Shown: positions 11,517 through 20,508, counted from the stretch's first letter. The stretch: DNA of 64,000 nt from Castellaniella hirudinis (GCF_042651965.1 NZ_JBHSDY010000011.1:124001-188000); one strand, 5' to 3'. Numbers and translations are program-made. The notes: generated by a model not told the origin, from the sequence alone.

Positions 11517-11927
11517 ATGGGCCGTCATAAATCCAAGCCGAATCCCGGACGCAACACGCGCCTGGCCGACCAGATCCAGAAGGATCTGGCGGCCCTGGTG
11601 CAGCGCGAACTCGACGTCGCGCGCGCCGGCCTGATCACGCTCACGGGCGTCGATCTGTCGGCCGACTACGCCCACGCCAAGGTCTATTTCACAGTGCTGG
11701 GCGCTGAACCCGAGGTCGCTACCCAGGCCTTGAACGACAAGGCGGGCTGGCTGCATTCGCAGTTGTTCCGCATGCTGCACATCCATACGGTGCCCACCCT
11801 GCGCTTCGTGCACGACGTGCAACTGGCGCGCGGCATCGAACTCACGCAATTGATCGATCGGGCCAACCGCCCCCAGGCGGGCGTTTCGGATATCCCCGAA
11901 CTCGAAGACCCGGACGGCCAGCCCTGA
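11517..11927 (+). CDS. rbfA: 30S ribosome-binding factor RbfA
   Basis: 136 residues. The KH-like fold is recognised by LADQIQKDLAALVQREL and SADYAHAKVYFTVLG, and by LRFVHDVQLARGIELTQLID. RbfA helps mature the 16S 5' end of the small subunit and is needed for growth in the cold in other bacteria. No good SD is visible before ATG 11517, which lies 16 bases after the infB stop, so translation may depend on infB. The C-terminal tail is acidic. Confidence 0.95.
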   Translation: MGRHKSKPNPGRNTRLADQIQKDLAALVQRELDVARAGLITLTGVDLSADYAHAKVYFTVLGAEPEVATQALNDKAGWLHSQLFRMLHIHTVPTLRFVHDVQLARGIELTQLIDRANRPQAGVSDIPELEDPDGQP

Positions 11928-11962
11928 CAGGGCGGTCGTCACTCATCTGGACAGATTGAACG

Positions 11963-12721
11963 ATGGCTTCCCGACGCGGGCAGATGCTCGACGGTGTCCT
12001 GTTGTTGGACAAACCCGAGGGCCTCTCCAGTAATCATGCGCTGCAGCGCGCCAAACGTACGGTGGACGCCCGCAAGGCGGGCCACACCGGTACGCTCGAC
12101 CCGTTCGCCACGGGTCTGCTGATCTGCTGCTTCGGCAAGGCGACGAAGATTTCCGCCGCCATGCTCGAAGCCGACAAGGTCTACGAGGCGACGCTGACCT
12201 TTGGCGAGGAGACCGACAGCGGCGACTTGACGGGGCATGTCACGGCGCGCGCGCCGGAGGATTTTGCCGGTGTCGACGCCCAGGCCCTGGAAGCCGCACT
12301 GGCCCCGTTCCGGGGCGAGATCGAACAGATCCCGCCCATGGTCTCGGCGCTCAAGCGCGACGGCAGGCCGCTGTACGAGTACGCCCGCCAGGGCATCGAA
12401 CTGGAGCGCCCGCCGCGCCGGATCGTGATTCACGCGTTGGACCTGCTGGCCTGCGAGGGCCGCAGCGCCCGGGTCCGGGTGCATTGCAGCAAGGGCACCT
12501 ACGTGCGCACCCTGGCCCAGGACATCGGCCGCCGTCTGGGCTGCCTGGCGCACCTGTCGGCCCTGCGGCGCACCGCTGTCGGGCCGTTTTTGATTGAGCA
12601 GGCCGTGGGGCTGGAAGCCCTGCAGGCCATGGAAGCGCCCGTGACGGCGCTGATCCCTTTACACGCCTTGCCGGACGGACTGCGCCCGGCCGGCGTTTCC
12701 ACCGAGGAAAACATTCTATGA
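11963..12721 (+). CDS. truB: tRNA pseudouridine-55 synthase TruB
   Basis: 252 residues. Motifs GVLLLDKPEGLSSN and GHTGTLDPFATGLL (catalytic Asp near residue 46), then YEATLTFGEETDSGD, identify TruB, which converts U55 in the T-loop of tRNAs. The C-terminal part (RVRVHCSKGTYVRTLAQDIG) is intact. Its stop overlaps the typA start (ATGA), so the two are translationally coupled; this places typA at the end of the nusA operon. Confidence 0.96.
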   Translation: MASRRGQMLDGVLLLDKPEGLSSNHALQRAKRTVDARKAGHTGTLDPFATGLLICCFGKATKISAAMLEADKVYEATLTFGEETDSGDLTGHVTARAPEDFAGVDAQALEAALAPFRGEIEQIPPMVSALKRDGRPLYEYARQGIELERPPRRIVIHALDLLACEGRSARVRVHCSKGTYVRTLAQDIGRRLGCLAHLSALRRTAVGPFLIEQAVGLEALQAMEAPVTALIPLHALPDGLRPAGVSTEENIL

Positions 12722-14538
12722 AACGAGCTTTGCGCAACGTAGCCATCATTGCTCACGTGGACCATGGCAAGACCACGCTTGTCGACCAACTGCTGCGGCA
12801 GTCCGGCACCTTCCGCGACAATCAGCAGGTGTCCGAGCGCGTCATGGACTCGGGTGACATCGAGCGCGAGCGCGGCATCACGATCCTGGCCAAGAACTGC
12901 GCCGTCGAATACGAAGGCACGCACGTCAACATCATCGACACCCCGGGCCACGCCGACTTCGGCGGTGAGGTCGAGCGCGTGCTGTCCATGGTCGACGGCG
13001 TGCTGCTGTTGGTCGACGCCGTCGAAGGCCCGATGCCGCAGACCCGCTTCGTCACGCGCAAGGCGCTGGCGCTGGGCCTGAAGCCCATCGTGGTGGTCAA
13101 CAAGGTCGATCGCCCGGGCGCGCGCCCGGATTATGTGGTCAACGCCACCTTCGATCTGTTCGACAAGCTGGGCGCGACCGAAGAGCAACTGGATTTCCCG
13201 GTGATCTACGCCTCGGGCCTGTCGGGCTACGCCGGGCTGACCGATGACGTGCGTTCCGGCGATATGCGGCCGCTGTTCGACGCCATCCTGCAATACGTGC
13301 CGCAGCGTGACGATGACGCCGAAGCCCCCCTGCAACTGCAGATCATTTCGCTGGACTACAGCAGCTACGTCGGCAAGATCGGCGTGGGCCGCATCAACCG
13401 GGGCCGCATCCGCGCGGGCCAGGACGTGATCGGGAAGTTCGGCCCCGAAGGCGAGTCCTTCAAGGGCCGCATCAACCAGGTGCTGAAGTTCAAGGGCCTG
13501 GAGCGCGAGCTGGTGAGCGAGGCTGAAGCCGGCGACATCGTGCTGATCAACGGCATCGAGGAAATCGGCATCGGCTGCACCCTGATGGACCCGGCCACGC
13601 CCGAGGCGCTGCCGATGCTGCGCATCGACGAACCCACGCTGACCATGAACTTCATGGTGAACACCTCGCCCCTGGCCGGGCGCGAAGGCAAGTTCGTCAC
13701 CAGCCGCCAGTTGCGTGACCGTCTGGACCGTGAACTGAAGTCCAATGTTGCGCTGCGCGTGAACGATACCGACGACGACACTGTGTTCGAGGTCTGCGGC
13801 CGGGGTGAACTGCACCTGACCATTCTGCTGGAAAACATGCGCCGTGAAGGCTATGAACTGGCCGTATCGCGTCCGCGCGTGATGTTCAAGGACATCGACG
13901 GCGAGCGCTGCGAGCCTTTCGAACTGCTGACCGTGGACGTGGAAGACACGCACCAGGGCGGGGTGATGGAAGAACTGGGCCGTCGCAAGGGCGACCTGCA
14001 GGACATGCAGCCTGATGGCCGCGGCCGCACCCGCCTGGAATATCGCATCCCGGCGCGCGGCCTGATCGGCTTCCAGAGCGAATTCATGACGCTGACGCGA
14101 GGCACCGGCCTGATGAGCCACATCTTCGACGACTACGGTCCGATGCGCGAAGGCGGTGTGGGCGAGCGCCGCAACGGCGTGCTGATCAGCCAGGACGACG
14201 GCACCGCCGTGGCCTATGCGCTGTGGAAGCTGCAGGAACGCGGCCGCATGTTCGTGTCGCCCCAGGACCCGGTCTACGAAGGCATGATCATCGGCATCCA
14301 TTCGCGCGACAACGATCTGGTGGTCAATCCGATCAAGGAAAAGAAGCTGACCAACGTCCGCGCCTCCGGCAAGGATGAGCACATCGACCTGATCACGCCC
14401 ATCGCCCTGAACCTGGAATACGCGGTCGAGTTCATCGCCGACGATGAGCTGGTCGAAGTCACGCCCAAGTCGATCCGCCTGCGCAAGCGCTACCTGCAGG
14501 AGCACGAGCGCCGCCGCAGCATGCGCGACTCGGCTTGA
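12718..14538 (+). CDS. typA: Ribosome-binding GTPase TypA/BipA
   Basis: 606 residues. N-terminal translational GTPase domain with AHVDHGKTTL, RGITILAKN, DTPGHADFGGEVER and NKVDRPGARP, then EF-G-like domains III and V and the TypA-specific C-terminal domain (GLIGFQSEFMTLTRGTG, KKLTNVRASGKDE). The family binds ribosomes under stress and supports large-subunit assembly and low-temperature growth. It overlaps truB by four bases and is followed by a strong terminator. Confidence 0.97.
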   Translation: MKRALRNVAIIAHVDHGKTTLVDQLLRQSGTFRDNQQVSERVMDSGDIERERGITILAKNCAVEYEGTHVNIIDTPGHADFGGEVERVLSMVDGVLLLVDAVEGPMPQTRFVTRKALALGLKPIVVVNKVDRPGARPDYVVNATFDLFDKLGATEEQLDFPVIYASGLSGYAGLTDDVRSGDMRPLFDAILQYVPQRDDDAEAPLQLQIISLDYSSYVGKIGVGRINRGRIRAGQDVIGKFGPEGESFKGRINQVLKFKGLERELVSEAEAGDIVLINGIEEIGIGCTLMDPATPEALPMLRIDEPTLTMNFMVNTSPLAGREGKFVTSRQLRDRLDRELKSNVALRVNDTDDDTVFEVCGRGELHLTILLENMRREGYELAVSRPRVMFKDIDGERCEPFELLTVDVEDTHQGGVMEELGRRKGDLQDMQPDGRGRTRLEYRIPARGLIGFQSEFMTLTRGTGLMSHIFDDYGPMREGGVGERRNGVLISQDDGTAVAYALWKLQERGRMFVSPQDPVYEGMIIGIHSRDNDLVVNPIKEKKLTNVRASGKDEHIDLITPIALNLEYAVEFIADDELVEVTPKSIRLRKRYLQEHERRRSMRDSA

Positions 14539-14554
14539 TGCGCTGATGGTTTAA

Positions 14555-14588
14555 ATGCACAAAACCCGCTTCGGCGGGTTTTGTGCAT
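14555..14588. terminator. Strong bidirectional terminator after typA
   Basis: Perfect 15-base arms (14555-14569 and 14574-14588) with core AAAACCCGC, TTCG loop and GCGGGTTTT. The A-run on one side and T-run on the other make it usable from both strands, fitting its place between converging typA and the EamA gene, whose stop codon lies two bases away. Confidence 0.9.
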
Positions 14589-14589
14589 A

Positions 14590-15507
14590 TTATTGCCGGG
14601 TTTCCGCCCGGATCACGATCGCCAGTCCCGCCAGCAGCGCGGTCAGGCCCGCATAGGCCAGCGCGCCGGGCCGTTCGCCCACGACCGCCAGGGCCAGCAG
14701 AAAGGCAGTGACGGGCTCCATCAGGGCCAGTGACACGCCGGTGGCGGCGCTGATGCTGCGCAGGCCCGTGCTGAACAGCAGGTAGGCGATCCCCGTCGAG
14801 GCGATCCCCAGAAAGCTCACCACCATCCAGCCCGTGGCCGTGATCTGCAAGGACCCGGCCCAGAATGCGGCGGCCGGCAGGGCCAGCAGCGCGCCTACCG
14901 TGAATACGGCCAATGTGCTGGCGGCCGGCTCCGAGTGCTGCACCAGTTTCTTGTTCAGCAGGGTATAGACCGCATAGGTCAGGCCCGAGGTCAGGCAAAA
15001 GGCGATGCCCACGAGATCGGCCTGCAGCGCATCGCCGCGGCCGAACACCAGCAGCACCCCGCCGCCCACGGCCAGCAGCGTGCCCGTCCACCAGCCCAAG
15101 CCGGGCCGCGCACCGCCGATCAGTTGCAGCAGGCCGGCCCAGATCGGGCCGCTGCCGATGGTCAGCGCCGTGCCCACCGCCACGCCCGTGGCCTTCACGC
15201 CCGCAAAGAACGTCAGGTTGTAGGTCGCCACGCAGGCCCCGGCCCAAAGGGCATGACGCCAGTTCAGGGCGGCGAGCTGGCGGCTCAGGTGGGGCAGTCC
15301 GTTGGTGGCGCCGGCGTAGGCCAGGAAAAACAGGGACGCGATGCCCAGACGTAGCGCGCCCACCCAGTAGGGCGACAGGCTGCCGTCGGAAAAACTCTGG
15401 GCCGTGCCTGTCGTCCCCCACAGAATGCCGGCGCCCAGCACCAGCAGAATGCCGTGCAGGGGCCGGACGGCGGCAGCGGCGGGGGAGGAAGTTGTGATCG
15501 TGCTCAT
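14590..15507 (-). CDS. EamA/DMT-family membrane transporter
   Basis: 305 residues with about ten hydrophobic helices in two EamA repeats (GILLVLGAGILWGTTGTAQ at the start, then GAGILWG-like repeats). DMT-family exporters carry amino acids, metabolites or drugs; the substrate is not predictable here. I chose the start that reads MSTITTSS at 15507 because the longer frame to 15744 would add 79 non-hydrophobic residues overlapping the divergent gene. It converges on typA with a shared terminator and seems to be transcribed alone. Confidence 0.85.
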   Translation of the reverse strand: MSTITTSSPAAAAVRPLHGILLVLGAGILWGTTGTAQSFSDGSLSPYWVGALRLGIASLFFLAYAGATNGLPHLSRQLAALNWRHALWAGACVATYNLTFFAGVKATGVAVGTALTIGSGPIWAGLLQLIGGARPGLGWWTGTLLAVGGGVLLVFGRGDALQADLVGIAFCLTSGLTYAVYTLLNKKLVQHSEPAASTLAVFTVGALLALPAAAFWAGSLQITATGWMVVSFLGIASTGIAYLLFSTGLRSISAATGVSLALMEPVTAFLLALAVVGERPGALAYAGLTALLAGLAIVIRAETRQ

Positions 15508-15679
15508 GTCGCCATGATGGCCCGTCACGGACCGGGCATTTGTCGAGAAACGCTCGTCCCGTATCAAAACGACACCGGGACGGCGCTGCCGAACGGTCTT
15601 GATCTGAATAAAACCTGAAACCGTTACAATCCACCGGTTTGAAAAGACGGGGCTGGCCCGTCGTCCATCAAGAGAATCC

Positions 15680-17608
15680 ATGAACAAGAAAGCAGCAATT
15701 GGCGGCGCGATCGCTGTGTGCGCCGCCGGCTGGCTGGGCGCCACCTGGTATACCGGTCAACAAATTGAAACCCGATCCCGGCAGTATCTGGAGAAAGCCA
15801 ATGCGCAACTGGCAAGCCTGAGTCCCCAGCTTGGCGGCCTGAGCCTGCGTCTGGAGCAACTGGGCTATGATCGCGGCTGGTTTTCGTCCCAGGCCCGCTA
15901 CGGTTTCAGCGTGATCAATGCCGCGGACTCAGGCGACATGCCTTCGGGCACGATGGAATTCACCACCCGGATCGACCACGGCCCCTTCCCCAAGGGCGCG
16001 TTGGCGCGCGGTGTGTTCCTGCCCAAACTGGCGGCCATGCACACGGAGCTGGTCCGGACAGCGAATCTTGAGGAACTGTTCAAGCTGTTCGATGGCGTGG
16101 TGCCGCTCACCAGCGACGACATCGTGTCCTATGGCGGCCGGGTCCGGGGGACGGCGCGCATCGCCCCGGTGAAGGCTGAGAACGAGGCCATGCGGCTGGA
16201 TTTCAGCGGCATGCAGTTCGACGGCAGCTATGATTTCAAGCACGAAGCCTTGACGCTCGACGCGCGCATCGATGCGCTGAACGTGGCCGATCACGAGACC
16301 GACAAGCCCACGAAGATCAATGTCGCGGGCATCCGCATCACGGCCGCGACTCGGCTCGGCAAGTTCGGCCTGTCCACCGGCGAGTCGGCCTTGATGCTCA
16401 AGCGGTTCGACATGGACATGCCTGAAAAACAGGTCAAATTCGTGCTGGAGGACCTGGGCTATACGGCAACAGCCACCGAGAACGAGTCGGCGTTGTCCAT
16501 GACGGCCGACTACCAGGTGGGCAAGGTGACGGTGAATGAGACTCCGGTGGGCAGTTTCCGCACGGCCGTTCATTTCGACAATCTGGACGGCGTGGCGCTC
16601 AAGCAGCTGGTGGATGTCTTCAAGCAGGTCGGGCAAGTCCTTGCCCAGGAAGGCAAGGGCGACCAGTCGGCGGCGGAGGCGCTGATGCCGGTGCTGAGTA
16701 ACCATGTCTTCAAACTGCTGGCAGGCAAACCGACCGTCCGGATCGATCCTCTCTTGTGGAAAACTGACAAGGGCGAAAGCCGATTGACTGCTGCAGTGAC
16801 GCTGACCAGGCCTGAGCCCTTCGATATGGAACACCTGGACCAGACCGTGGCCAGGATGATCCAGAGCATCGACGCCAGGTGGGATCTGTCCCAGCCGATG
16901 CTCAAGTCCGTTGCCACGCAGTACGGCACCCAGTTCGAAGACCAGTCGCCGGAAGAAGCGGCGGCCAAGGCCGACGAGATGGTGGACGGAATGCTGGGCA
17001 TGGCTCAGATGATGAACGCCGGCAAGATCGAAGGCGATCATTTCATCGGTACGTTCACCTATGCCGACGGCATGGGCCGCCTGAACGGCAAGGAGATCCC
17101 GGCGGATGAGCTGTTCAAGGCGCTGGCTTCCACGGCAGAAGACGCCGCCGATCAGATGGCCGGCGATGATGATGTCGAATCGGCTGTGGCGGGTGCGGCG
17201 GAAACGGGTGAAATTCTGACGGATTTCAGCCCCATGATCCTGGACTTCCTGGCTGAACAGGACCAGTCTCCAGAGGCGGGCGATAGGGAGAACACTTACT
17301 GGCTCGACCCGTCTTCGATGGGCGCCGATTCCTTGCTCATGACGCTGTACTGCAACGATGAGTCCCAGTGCCTGGACTTGATGTTGACGGCCACGTACAA
17401 AAGCAAGCGCAGCGTGACGTTGAAAGAGATCAATGCGTGGAGCCGGGAATACCGCTGGGTCCGCGCCTATCTGAATGAGCAGAACCAGCCCGTGGTGGAA
17501 ATGGACCTGAATGCGGCAGGCGGCATCGGCAAGGAAAACCTGGCGATCCTCTACCGGACCTTCGTGGATATCGGCGCGGACTTCGCCAATGAGGTGATCG
17601 GCGATTGA
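15680..17608 (+). CDS. YdgA-like DUF945 protein
   Basis: 642 residues. One N-terminal hydrophobic helix (about 5-22, IGGAIAVCAAGWLGATWY) followed by the family start GQQIETRSRQYLEKANAQL and a large exported beta-rich region. This matches the DUF945/YdgA group of inner-membrane-anchored periplasmic proteins, whose function is not firmly known. E. coli YdgA is about 500 residues, so this one is longer; the region around residues 480-560 is acidic and may be an insertion. SD AAGAGAA precedes the ATG. No operon partner. Confidence 0.8.
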   Translation: MNKKAAIGGAIAVCAAGWLGATWYTGQQIETRSRQYLEKANAQLASLSPQLGGLSLRLEQLGYDRGWFSSQARYGFSVINAADSGDMPSGTMEFTTRIDHGPFPKGALARGVFLPKLAAMHTELVRTANLEELFKLFDGVVPLTSDDIVSYGGRVRGTARIAPVKAENEAMRLDFSGMQFDGSYDFKHEALTLDARIDALNVADHETDKPTKINVAGIRITAATRLGKFGLSTGESALMLKRFDMDMPEKQVKFVLEDLGYTATATENESALSMTADYQVGKVTVNETPVGSFRTAVHFDNLDGVALKQLVDVFKQVGQVLAQEGKGDQSAAEALMPVLSNHVFKLLAGKPTVRIDPLLWKTDKGESRLTAAVTLTRPEPFDMEHLDQTVARMIQSIDARWDLSQPMLKSVATQYGTQFEDQSPEEAAAKADEMVDGMLGMAQMMNAGKIEGDHFIGTFTYADGMGRLNGKEIPADELFKALASTAEDAADQMAGDDDVESAVAGAAETGEILTDFSPMILDFLAEQDQSPEAGDRENTYWLDPSSMGADSLLMTLYCNDESQCLDLMLTATYKSKRSVTLKEINAWSREYRWVRAYLNEQNQPVVEMDLNAAGGIGKENLAILYRTFVDIGADFANEVIGD

Positions 17609-17685
17609 TGCGCTGATCGACGTGATGTTGATGTGACGCGGCCCGCAAGGGCCGTCGTCGTTTCAGGGTCTGCTCCCGCTCATTC

Positions 17686-17717
17686 AGCGCCCCCCTGGAT
17701 GGGGGGAAGCGGGCGCT
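17686..17717. terminator. G/C-rich hairpin between converging genes
   Basis: AGCGCCC (17686-17692) pairs with GGGCGCT (17711-17717), with an inner CCCC/GGGG pairing. It overlaps the stop codon of the AraC-type gene. There is no T-run on either side, so it may be an mRNA end-stabilising or extragenic repeat rather than a true terminator. A weaker hairpin (GGCCC-GCAA-GGGCC, followed by GTCGTCGTTT) lies just upstream at about 17640-17654. Confidence 0.4.
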
Positions 17718-18393
17718 AGTCTGTCGTGTCTGCCTGTCGTATCGCACGCGCCCCCGTGCCCCGGTCGCGCCGCAGCGCGTAGGCCAGGGCGCTGCCGGAA
17801 CGGTAGCCGACCCGGGCGGCGGCGACCTCCAGCGTCGCGCCCTGCGCCAGCATCCGGCTGGCGGTTTCCAGCCGCAGGGTGCGCAGATGGTCGCCCGGCG
17901 TGCAGCCGGTCAGTTCCAGCAGGCGGGCATGGAAGCGCTGCGGGCTGAGGTGGAACAGTTGCGCCATGCGAGCGGTCGGCCAGGATTCATGCAGCGCTGC
18001 GGTCAGCGCCGCGTCCAGGCGCGCCAGATCCAGGCCCCGGCGCGAGGACAGCACCGTGGGCAGATCCAGCAGCAGGGCCAGTTGCCGTCCGGCGTCTGCG
18101 CCGCCCAATGCACGGCAAGCGGGCGTCAGGGCAAAGCGCCGCAGTCGTTCCAGACCGGCCGATTCAGGCGCGTCGATCACCAGGATGCGGGTGCCGGGTC
18201 GCGCGCAATAGGCATGCCGGGCGCCCGCCGGGATCAGCATGCCGCAGGACGGATCGGCGAACAGCGCGTGTCCCTCGACCTCCAGATCCATGCGGCCGGC
18301 CAGCGGCGCCATGATCTGCGCATGGTCGTGCGCGTGGACGTGGGCTTGTCCATCGTAAGTGCGCAGCGTGCTGACCGGTTCGAGAAGCGGCAT
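17716..18393 (-). CDS. AraC-family transcriptional regulator
   Basis: 225 residues. An N-terminal cupin-like sensing domain (HVHAHDHAQIMAPLAGRMDLEVEG, of which the His cluster HAHDHAQ is typical) is followed by a C-terminal AraC DNA-binding domain with two helix-turn-helix units (MAQLFHLSPQRFHARLLELT and LEVAAARVGYRSGSALAYALRR). Such short cupin-AraC proteins often control a neighbouring exporter. The EamA gene at 14.6 kb is the closest candidate but not adjacent. It is divergent from the hydrolase-acetyltransferase gene. The ligand is unknown. Confidence 0.85.
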   Translation of the reverse strand: MPLLEPVSTLRTYDGQAHVHAHDHAQIMAPLAGRMDLEVEGHALFADPSCGMLIPAGARHAYCARPGTRILVIDAPESAGLERLRRFALTPACRALGGADAGRQLALLLDLPTVLSSRRGLDLARLDAALTAALHESWPTARMAQLFHLSPQRFHARLLELTGCTPGDHLRTLRLETASRMLAQGATLEVAAARVGYRSGSALAYALRRDRGTGARAIRQADTTD

Positions 18394-18503
18394 GGGCGTG
18401 GAACGGCGAGAGAGATCGGAATGAGAGAATCTTACTGCTTAAAATGATGTTCCGGCTCCGACGCGCGCCGCCGGGCGCCCGGAACGCCGCGCTGCGCCTC
18501 GTC

Positions 18504-19568
18504 ATGATTCTCTACCTGCACGGATTCCGCTCCTCTCCCGCTTCCCTCAAGTCCCGCCTGATGGCTCAGGCCATGGTCGAGCGCGGCCTGGAGGCGGATT
18601 GGTGTTGTCCGCAACTGCCCGCCAGTCCTGCCGCGGCGCTGCAACTGGCGCTGGATCTGGCGCAGAACGGCCTGAAAACCTTGGGTGCCGAGGGCATGAA
18701 CCCAGGCATGGTGCAGGGGCAGGCGGGTGCGGCAGCGGATCGTCTCACCGTCATCGGTTCGTCCCTGGGCGGCTTCTACGCCACCTGGCTGGCCGAGTGC
18801 CTGGGCTGCCGTGCCGTGTTGCTCAACCCCGTCGTTCATGCGGCGCGCGACCTGGCGACCCAGGTCGGCTCGCATCGCACCTTCCACGGCGACGAGCCGT
18901 TCGAATTCCTGCCCGGTTATGTGGATGAACTGGCGCGGGCCGAAGCCGACATCCCGGTCCTGACGCGCCCGGAGCGCTATTTCCTGCTGGCCGCCACCGG
19001 CGACGAAGTCCTGGACTGGCGGGAAATGCAGGCCCGTTTCGCGGGCAGCCGCCAGCGCATCATCGAAGGCAGCGATCACGGGATTTCGGATTTCGCCGAC
19101 TGGCTGCCCGAGGTGCTGGATTTTGCTTTAGGTGATGCCGCGACAGCGCATCATCGCGTCGTCACCGGCAGTTGGGATGCGCTGGGCGAAGCCGCCGGCC
19201 GCATCCGCCTGGAAGTCTTCGTCGAGGAACAGCAGGTGCCCCTGGAAGAAGAACTGGACGTCCGCGACGCGCAGTGCCTGCACGCCATCGCCTATGACGC
19301 CGACGGCCAGGCCGTGGGCACCGGCCGCCTGCTGCCCGATGGTCATATCGGCCGCATGGCCGTGCGCAAACCCTGGCGCGGACAGGGCGTCGGTTCGCTG
19401 TTATTGATGGCTCTGGTGGACGCCGCCCGCCGCCGGGGCGATGCCGAAGTCGTGCTGGATGCGCAACTGCATGCTCGTGCCTTCTACGCCCGCCACGGTT
19501 TCGTGGAAGAGGGCAAGACCTTCATGGACGCGGGGATGCCGCATCGGGTGATGCGGTTCAGGTTTTGA
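18504..19568 (+). CDS. YqiA-family hydrolase fused to GNAT acetyltransferase
   Basis: 355 residues from ATG 18504. Residues 1-205 are a YqiA/UPF0227-type alpha/beta hydrolase: start MILYLHGFRSSP, nucleophile elbow GSSLGGFYA, acid region LLAATGDEVLDW and His in GSDHGISDF. Residues about 215-355 are a GNAT N-acetyltransferase resembling the ElaA/YjcF group: VFVEEQQVP, acetyl-CoA loop RMAVRKPWRGQGVG, then RAFYARHGFVEEG. The two parts are in one frame with no stop. YqiA proteins are small esterases; here the substrates of both halves are unknown. An in-frame ATG at 18444 would add 20 residues; neither start has a good SD, and I prefer 18504 because the family begins with this beta strand. Confidence 0.8.
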   Translation: MILYLHGFRSSPASLKSRLMAQAMVERGLEADWCCPQLPASPAAALQLALDLAQNGLKTLGAEGMNPGMVQGQAGAAADRLTVIGSSLGGFYATWLAECLGCRAVLLNPVVHAARDLATQVGSHRTFHGDEPFEFLPGYVDELARAEADIPVLTRPERYFLLAATGDEVLDWREMQARFAGSRQRIIEGSDHGISDFADWLPEVLDFALGDAATAHHRVVTGSWDALGEAAGRIRLEVFVEEQQVPLEEELDVRDAQCLHAIAYDADGQAVGTGRLLPDGHIGRMAVRKPWRGQGVGSLLLMALVDAARRRGDAEVVLDAQLHARAFYARHGFVEEGKTFMDAGMPHRVMRFRF

Positions 19569-19586
19569 GGGGTGTTGACCCCCATT

Positions 19587-19868
19587 TTACGCAGCTAGCT
19601 CGCGCAACACCTGAGGATGGCGCACGGCAACCGCCAGCAGCGTCTGTGCCGCGCCCGATGGCTTGCGGCGACCCTGCTCCCATTCCTGCAAGGTGCGTAC
19701 CGATACCCCCATCAGCCGGGCGAACTGTGTCTGCGAAAGTCCGGATGCTTCGCGCGCTTGCGCCACGGGGGAATGCACCACTGTACCCACGCCGGCTTTC
19801 ATTTGCTTAACCGACGCCAGCAGCTTGCGCCCAAGTTCCTCGCCCGTCATGTTTTCACTTTTCGTCAT
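19587..19868 (-). CDS. HigA/NadS-like antitoxin, XRE-type helix-turn-helix
   Basis: 93 residues. The DNA-binding helix-turn-helix AREASGLSQTQFARLMGVSVRTLQEW lies at about 37-62 (key part LSQTQFARLMGVS), preceded by the family start GEELGRKLLASVKQMKAG. Such proteins bind and neutralise a RelE/HigB-type toxin and repress the operon. It overlaps the upstream toxin gene by 14 bases, giving the toxin-first order typical of hig modules. The gene is followed by a small hairpin (GGGGT-GTTG-ACCCC, about 19568-19583). Confidence 0.85.
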   Translation of the reverse strand: MTKSENMTGEELGRKLLASVKQMKAGVGTVVHSPVAQAREASGLSQTQFARLMGVSVRTLQEWEQGRRKPSGAAQTLLAVAVRHPQVLRELAA

Positions 19869-20175
19869 TTTCCAGTGCCTCTTTGATGGCCTTCAGGATG
19901 TGCGCCGGGATGTTGCCGCGTACAGTCTTGGCATAGATCACCAACAAGTAGATCAGGCCGTTTTCCAGGCGATTGAAGTAGATCACCCGCACTCCGCCAC
20001 GTTTGCCCATGCCGGGCCGCATCCAGCGTACCTTCCGGCAACCGCCGGACCCAGGGACGACATCCCCTGCCTCTGGACGCTGCGCCAACCAGGCGCAAAA
20101 TTCGCCACGCTCATCTTCTTGCCAGATGGCCTTTGCATCGGCGCTGAAAATCGATGTTTCGATGATCGTATACAC
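19855..20175 (-). CDS. HigB/RelE-like type II toxin
   Basis: 106 residues. Start YTIIETSIF, then GDVVPGSGGCRKVRW, GMGKRGGVRVIYF and LIYLLVIYAKT match the HigB2/RelE-like toxins, which in characterised members cut mRNA on the ribosome. The only start codon available in the frame is GTG at 20175, because a stop (TAA) lies at 20184-20182 just upstream. A consensus -10 box lies 6 bp before this GTG, so the mRNA may be leaderless. Base composition is less GC-rich than in its neighbours, which fits an acquired module. Confidence 0.85.
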   Translation of the reverse strand: MYTIIETSIFSADAKAIWQEDERGEFCAWLAQRPEAGDVVPGSGGCRKVRWMRPGMGKRGGVRVIYFNRLENGLIYLLVIYAKTVRGNIPAHILKAIKEALENDEK

Positions 20176-20180
20176 ATTGG

Positions 20181-20200
20181 ATTATACGTCAGAGACGTAT
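20181..20200 (-). promoter_or_regulatory. Toxin-antitoxin promoter with palindromic operator
   Basis: ATACGTC (20184-20190) and GACGTAT (20194-20200) form a perfect inverted repeat with a 3-base spacer. On the minus strand TATAAT (20186-20181) is a perfect -10 box overlapping one arm. The obvious reading is an operator for the HigA-like antitoxin that blocks polymerase at its own promoter. No good -35 box is seen. Confidence 0.65.
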
Positions 20201-20508
20201 TTAAAGAGAATTAGATGGGGGATATGTCGGTGATGGCGACCGTGTCTGAGCATGGGGCGTCAACTCTTGAGACAACACCTGTGGGATCCAGGGGGAGAGA
20301 GGGAGTGCTTGCGGGTGGGCATGACAGGCTTCCTGATTCGAGAAACCTCATTTTGGAGATGGCTCTGCCGCTCCGCCAGACTGGGAAATCCTATTGGATG
20401 AAAAGGTTGCAGAGATGAAGTCCGCTCGGCACGTTTTGATGCGACACATCATGTCGTCCCTCTCCGATAGCATGGGTTTGTGGACATCACGAAACCTGGG
20501 AGCTGACC
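20201..20508. other. Region without a supported gene
   Basis: About 300 bases between the toxin-antitoxin promoter and the next small gene. A 67-codon plus-strand frame (20215-20418) has weak SD-like bases (AAAGAG) but uses AGG/AGA codons and resembles nothing I know. A second frame (20394-20627) overlaps the better small gene. I see no tRNA, transposase or repeat here. The composition is more AT-rich than the surroundings, consistent with foreign or decayed DNA. Confidence 0.5.

Noticed and set aside
12499..14505. Minus-strand frame of 668 codons
   Set aside because: Antisense of truB-typA.
20215..20418. 67-codon frame after the toxin-antitoxin promoter
   Set aside because: Weak SD, unusual codons and no recognisable features; kept only as a comment in the gene-free region.
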